Of a stretch of DNA of 6,723 nucleotides, positions 3,987 through 6,723 are shown in pieces. The position numbers and the translations under genes are program-made. The notes beneath the pieces are model-generated. The model was not told the DNA's origin and ran no database searches. It saw only the letters and a list, made by a program, of their open reading frames with translations. Position 1 is the stretch's first letter; every line of letters begins with the position of its first letter. This DNA comes from Planctomycetota bacterium (GTDB lineage Bacteria; Planctomycetota; UBA8108; UBA1146; JAJFFE01): the NCBI GenBank assembly GCA_020425835.1, contig JAGQRC010000207.1, forward strand, positions 1 to 6,723, written 5' to 3'.

Positions 3987-6722
3987 TCAACCTCGACCGT
4001 GATACTCCGCGTGGAGATTGCGCGCCAACGACAGCCACTCGTTCTTCTCGAGCTTCTGTCGGAATCCGCGGATCTGACCGGCGATCTCATCGATCTTCGG
4101 CTTGGTCAGCGAGGAGAGATCGGAGTAGGAGGCGATGCCGAACTCCCCGAGTCGGTCGGCCAGCACTGGACCGATTCCGGGGATGAGTGTCAGGTCGTCC
4201 GCCGCGGCGACGTCTTCGACCTCTTCCTCGTAGTACTCCCACTCTTCGTCGTCCTCGGCGGCGAGCGCTTCCTCTCCTTGCGGGAGATTGGTGAGTTCGA
4301 GGAGACGATCGCGGAAGTCCGCGATGCGCAGCTCCTTCTCTTCGAGCTCCTGGGCGAGCGCGCTTCCCGACCGGGTCAGGCTCTCGCGCTCCTGGCTCAA
4401 CTCGTCCAGTTTCCGGCGGAGCTCCTCGGCCTGCGCGGTGCTTTCGCTCTGCACCCGCTTCAGCTCGGTATCCAGCTGCGTCCCCTGTTCCCGCGCCGCA
4501 GTGAGGTCCGCCTCGAGTTGGGCGAGCTTCGCTTCGAGCTTCGCCACCTGCTTCTCGCGCGCCGACTTCTCCTTCTCGAGCGCCTTCTCGCTGGCCGCCT
4601 TGGCCGTCACGAGCTGCTTCTCGAGCTCCGCCTTCTCTGCGACCAGCTCCTTCTCCCGGGCTTGGATCCGCTCGAGCCACTCCTTCTCACCGAGCTCCAT
4701 CGTGGACAGCAGCTCGCGCTCGCGAGCTTCGAGCCGTTGGGCGGACTCCGTCTCGAGCGTCGCGAGGGACGCGAGGAGTTCCGCTTCGCGAGCCTGGAGT
4801 CGTTGGGTGGACTCCGCCTCGAGGGTCGCCAACGACTCGAGGAGCTCCGCCTCGCGTGCTTCGCCCGTCGTCGTCAGGGACTCGACCTGGGACTGCAGTG
4901 CCGAGGTGTCCTTCTCGAGCTCCTGGGTGTGAGTGCGGCTCTCTGCGAGCTGGGTCTCGGTGTCCTCCAGGCGCGTGCGCAGCGCTTCGATCTCCTGGGA
5001 TTGGCCGCTGCTGAGGGTCTCCAGCTCCGTCTCTCGCTCGGAGAGGTGCGCTTCGCGCTCCGCGAGTTGCTCGGCGCGCGCCGTGGTCTTCTCCAACTCC
5101 GAACGAATCTGGTTGAGCTCGGTCCGGAGCGCCGACAGCGCGAGGTCCTTCTCGTCGCTGGTGCTGAGGAGGTCCGCCTCGCGCGCCGCGAGCTCCGCCT
5201 CGCGCTGTGAGAGCGCCTCCGCGCGTTCTCTCGCCTCCTCGAGATCGACGCGCGTCGACTCGAGCTGCGCGGTGAGCTCGGAGATCATCTCGGCCTGCTT
5301 GCTCGTCTCTTCGGTCAGCTCGGATCGCTCCGCCTCGAGTTCCGATTCGCGAGTGGCGAGTCCCTCCGCGACGTCCCGAGATTCCTCGAGCTCGAGCAGG
5401 GTCTGCTCCAAGTGTGTGCGGACGCGCGACAGCTCGGACTCCTTGGTGTCGTTCGACTCGACGAGCTGCGACTCTCGCTTGAAGAGTTCGCTCTCTCGCA
5501 CCTCGAGCTGTTGCGCGCGAGTGCGCACCGCCTCGAGCTCGGTCCGTGCGGTGGCCAGCTGCTCCTCGAGCTGCGCGCGCGTGCTCTCCAGTTGATCTTC
5601 GAGTTCCGTGCGCGTGCCGTCGAGCCGTCCCTCGAGCTCGACGCGGGTGTGCTCGTGCTGCGCTTGGAGCTCGGTCAGCGCGGCCTCCTTGGCGCGACCC
5701 TCCTCCTCGAGCTTCGCCGCGCGGGCTTCGAGCTCGCTGCGACGCTCCTCGAGCTGGTCCCGCTGCTGGCGCGCCTCCTCGAGGTCGTCGCTCATCCGCT
5801 CCACCTGAGTCCGCAGCGATGCGAGCTCCGTCTCCTTCGCTCGCTGCGCCTCGGTCAGCGAACCCTCGGACTCCTCGAGCTGTTCGCGGCGCGTCTCGAG
5901 CTCGGTGATGCGTTCGCGGCCATCGGTGACATCTCGCTCCAGGCGGCTGACTTCGACCCGCAGCTCGGTGAGCTCCACATCTCGCTCGGCGAGCGCCCGA
6001 CGCAACTCGGTCTCGCGCTCGAGCAGCTCGGAACGGCTCCGGTCGACATCCTCGGTGCGCTTGCGGAAAGCGTCCAGTTCGATCTGGGCCGCTTCGATCC
6101 GGGACCGGAGGCTGGAGCCCTCGACCTCGTGCGACTCGAGGCTTCGCGTCAGATCGGCGACCTGCTGCTCGAGCTCCGTGACCCGCGCTCGCGCGGTGGT
6201 GAGCTCTTGGGCGTTCGCGTCGCGCCCGGTCACCGCCTCCTTGAGCAGCGCCTTCGACTCCTGCAGCTCGTCGCGCAGGGTCACGATGCCGCGCTTCTCG
6301 TCGGTGAGGATCATCTCCCACTTCTCGGTCTTCGCCTGCAGCTCCGATTGGATCCGCTCGCGCTCCGCCTCGATCGCCGCTTCACCGTCGGCGAGCGCTC
6401 GCTCGAGTTTCTCGACCTCGCCGCGGTGACGCTCCGTGATCTCGACGATCTCCGAGCGGTGCCTCGACTCGAGCTCCTCGACCGAACGCTTCTCCGCCTG
6501 CAGCGCTTCATCGAGCTTGCGGTTGACCGCGTGGTATCGCTTCAGCTCGTCGATCGCCTTGTGGTTGTCCGATCGGAGCTTCTCGATCTCGTGCCCGTTG
6601 CCCTCGATGGTCTCGAGGATGCGCAGCCGCTCCTCGTCCCAACGATGGCGCTCGTTCCCGAGGTCGTGCTTGAGCTGAATCGCGAGGTCTCGGTCGTGAG
6701 CCCGCAGGAACCACCAAGCTGC
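3987..6722 (-). CDS. Very long coiled-coil protein with C-terminal helix-hairpin-helix-like domain, 5' end outside window
   Basis: The frame is open to the window edge, giving 911 residues; the ATG at 6314 is internal, since 136 in-frame codons precede it with the same heptad character. The first visible residues are AAWWFLRAHDRD. About 813 residues follow without proline or cysteine, rich in Glu, Leu, Arg and Ala in heptads. A fully helical rod of that length would be about 120 nm. Then come an acidic linker (residues 817-840) and a roughly 70-residue domain starting DDLTLIPGIGPVLADRL and ending near WLSLARNLHAEYHGRG. That domain resembles the helix-hairpin-helix (H3TH) modules of COG3743, annotated as flap-endonuclease-like but lacking visible nuclease residues. 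Such modules usually bind DNA or act as protein-interaction units. A rod with a nucleic-acid-binding end could link DNA to a structure, but this is inference. The gene converges on the response regulator. It is unlike SMC proteins, with no ATPase motifs in view. Confidence 0.85.
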   Translation of the reverse strand, partial: AAWWFLRAHDRDLAIQLKHDLGNERHRWDEERLRILETIEGNGHEIEKLRSDNHKAIDELKRYHAVNRKLDEALQAEKRSVEELESRHRSEIVEITERHRGEVEKLERALADGEAAIEAERERIQSELQAKTEKWEMILTDEKRGIVTLRDELQESKALLKEAVTGRDANAQELTTARARVTELEQQVADLTRSLESHEVEGSSLRSRIEAAQIELDAFRKRTEDVDRSRSELLERETELRRALAERDVELTELRVEVSRLERDVTDGRERITELETRREQLEESEGSLTEAQRAKETELASLRTQVERMSDDLEEARQQRDQLEERRSELEARAAKLEEEGRAKEAALTELQAQHEHTRVELEGRLDGTRTELEDQLESTRAQLEEQLATARTELEAVRTRAQQLEVRESELFKRESQLVESNDTKESELSRVRTHLEQTLLELEESRDVAEGLATRESELEAERSELTEETSKQAEMISELTAQLESTRVDLEEARERAEALSQREAELAAREADLLSTSDEKDLALSALRTELNQIRSELEKTTARAEQLAEREAHLSERETELETLSSGQSQEIEALRTRLEDTETQLAESRTHTQELEKDTSALQSQVESLTTTGEAREAELLESLATLEAESTQRLQAREAELLASLATLETESAQRLEARERELLSTMELGEKEWLERIQAREKELVAEKAELEKQLVTAKAASEKALEKEKSAREKQVAKLEAKLAQLEADLTAAREQGTQLDTELKRVQSESTAQAEELRRKLDELSQERESLTRSGSALAQELEEKELRIADFRDRLLELTNLPQGEEALAAEDDEEWEYYEEEVEDVAAADDLTLIPGIGPVLADRLGEFGIASYSDLSSLTKPKIDEIAGQIRGFRQKLEKNEWLSLARNLHAEYHGRG
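3990..4199 (-). other. Helix-hairpin-helix (H3TH-like) C-terminal domain of the coiled-coil protein
   Basis: Residues 842-911 of the visible protein. The hairpin signature is IPGIGPVLADRLGEFGI, with the usual G-h-G turn (PGIGP), followed by a second half with a SDLSSLTKPKIDEIAG helix and a closing helix containing W and LHAEYHGRG. This form is known from HhH modules at the ends of long or membrane-anchored proteins. I see no metal-binding acidic cluster within the domain, so binding rather than cleavage is the safer reading. Confidence 0.7.
4593..4856 (-). repeat. Four tandem 22-residue (66-bp) units in the coiled-coil gene
   Basis: Units begin at codons for REAEL, REAEL, REREL and REKEL and occupy 4791-4856, 4725-4790, 4659-4724 and 4593-4658. 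The first two share 18 of 22 residues and, by hand count, 54 of 66 bases, pointing to a fairly recent duplication. The third and fourth are diverged beyond the opening RE.EL. Twenty-two residues equal two 11-residue turns, a hendecad rather than a heptad period. Confidence 0.65.
4911..6038 (-). repeat. Array of 49-residue (seven-heptad) repeats in the coiled-coil gene
   Basis: Units in 5'-3' order of the gene are 5892-6038, 5745-5891, 5499-5744 (enlarged), 5352-5498, 5205-5351, 5058-5204 and 4911-5057. Six are exactly 49 residues; the third is 49+33. Most begin with an R-x-x-x-L heptad (usually RE.EL), have S.LRT or T.L near position 24-28, an ELEE-like heptad near 36-40, and close with a RAE.L-like heptad. 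DNA identity between units is low, so the duplications are old or the spacing is maintained by selection. Confidence 0.6.
5517..5648 (-). repeat. Four 11-residue (33-bp) repeats inside the third 49-residue unit
   Basis: Visible residues 359-402 read as four successive 11-mers: TRVELEGRLDG, TRTELEDQLES, TRAQLEEQLAT, ARTELEAVRTR. Removing three of them restores the third unit to exactly 49 residues. This looks like a local hendecad expansion inside a heptad-based rod. A hendecad segment winds more weakly than heptads and could change the twist of the coiled coil there. Confidence 0.6.
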
Positions 6723-6723
6723 G

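Noticed and set aside
3999..5210. 403-codon open frame on + opposite the coiled-coil gene, with other long + and - frames over 4087-6429
   Set aside because: These are antisense or shifted shadows of a GC-rich, Glu/Leu/Arg-rich coding sequence. Their translations are low-complexity Leu/Arg/Ser runs with no domain, while the - strand frame gives clean heptads and an HhH domain.
4200..6720. Very frequent CTCGAG/GAGCTC words across the right half, resembling dispersed short repeats
   Set aside because: They follow from repeated Glu and Leu codons (GAG, CTC, CTG) in the coiled-coil gene and need no separate explanation.

Overview
The window is GC-rich, and its real genes show strong G/C preference at third codon positions. 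It carries a peptidoglycan lipid II flippase gene, a FixJ/LuxR-type response regulator and long intergenic regions. This suits a chromosomal segment of a high-GC Gram-negative bacterium, perhaps of a deltaproteobacterial or myxobacterial kind. That placement is an inference from gene content and composition only. There are no rRNA or tRNA genes, CRISPR arrays, transposases or phage genes.

Layout. Positions 2-1246 (+) hold the C-terminal four fifths of a MurJ/MviN flippase that enters from the left edge. A 355-base gap (1247-1601) carries a 16-bp palindrome, a region able to fold into a long-range helix enclosing smaller hairpins (1396-1497), an operator-like 26-bp palindrome (1556-1581), and a sigma-28-like promoter whose -10 element ends 7 bases before the next start codon. 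Positions 1602-2570 (+) encode a YkuE-like calcineurin-fold metallophosphoesterase. A 554-base gap (2571-3124) has no convincing intact gene. It holds a run of interlocking inverted repeats and a short, strongly coding-like frame that resembles a broken piece of an HlyD/RND membrane-fusion protein. Positions 3125-3817 (+) encode a two-domain response regulator whose phosphoacceptor aspartate is replaced by glutamate. Two hairpins follow, the second a near-perfect 20-bp stem with a T-run. Converging from the right, 3987-6722 (-) encodes the C-terminal 911 residues of a very long coiled-coil protein ending in a helix-hairpin-helix-like domain; its start is beyond the right edge.

The four genes do not form an obvious pathway. 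MurJ serves cell-wall synthesis. The phosphoesterase appears to have its own promoter. The response regulator has no kinase beside it. The coiled-coil gene lies on the opposite strand behind a shared terminator. The points most worth a second look are the Asp-to-Glu receiver, the sigma-28-like and possibly leaderless promoter of the phosphoesterase, the two structured intergenic regions, and the regular 49-residue repeats with an embedded 11-residue array in the coiled-coil protein.
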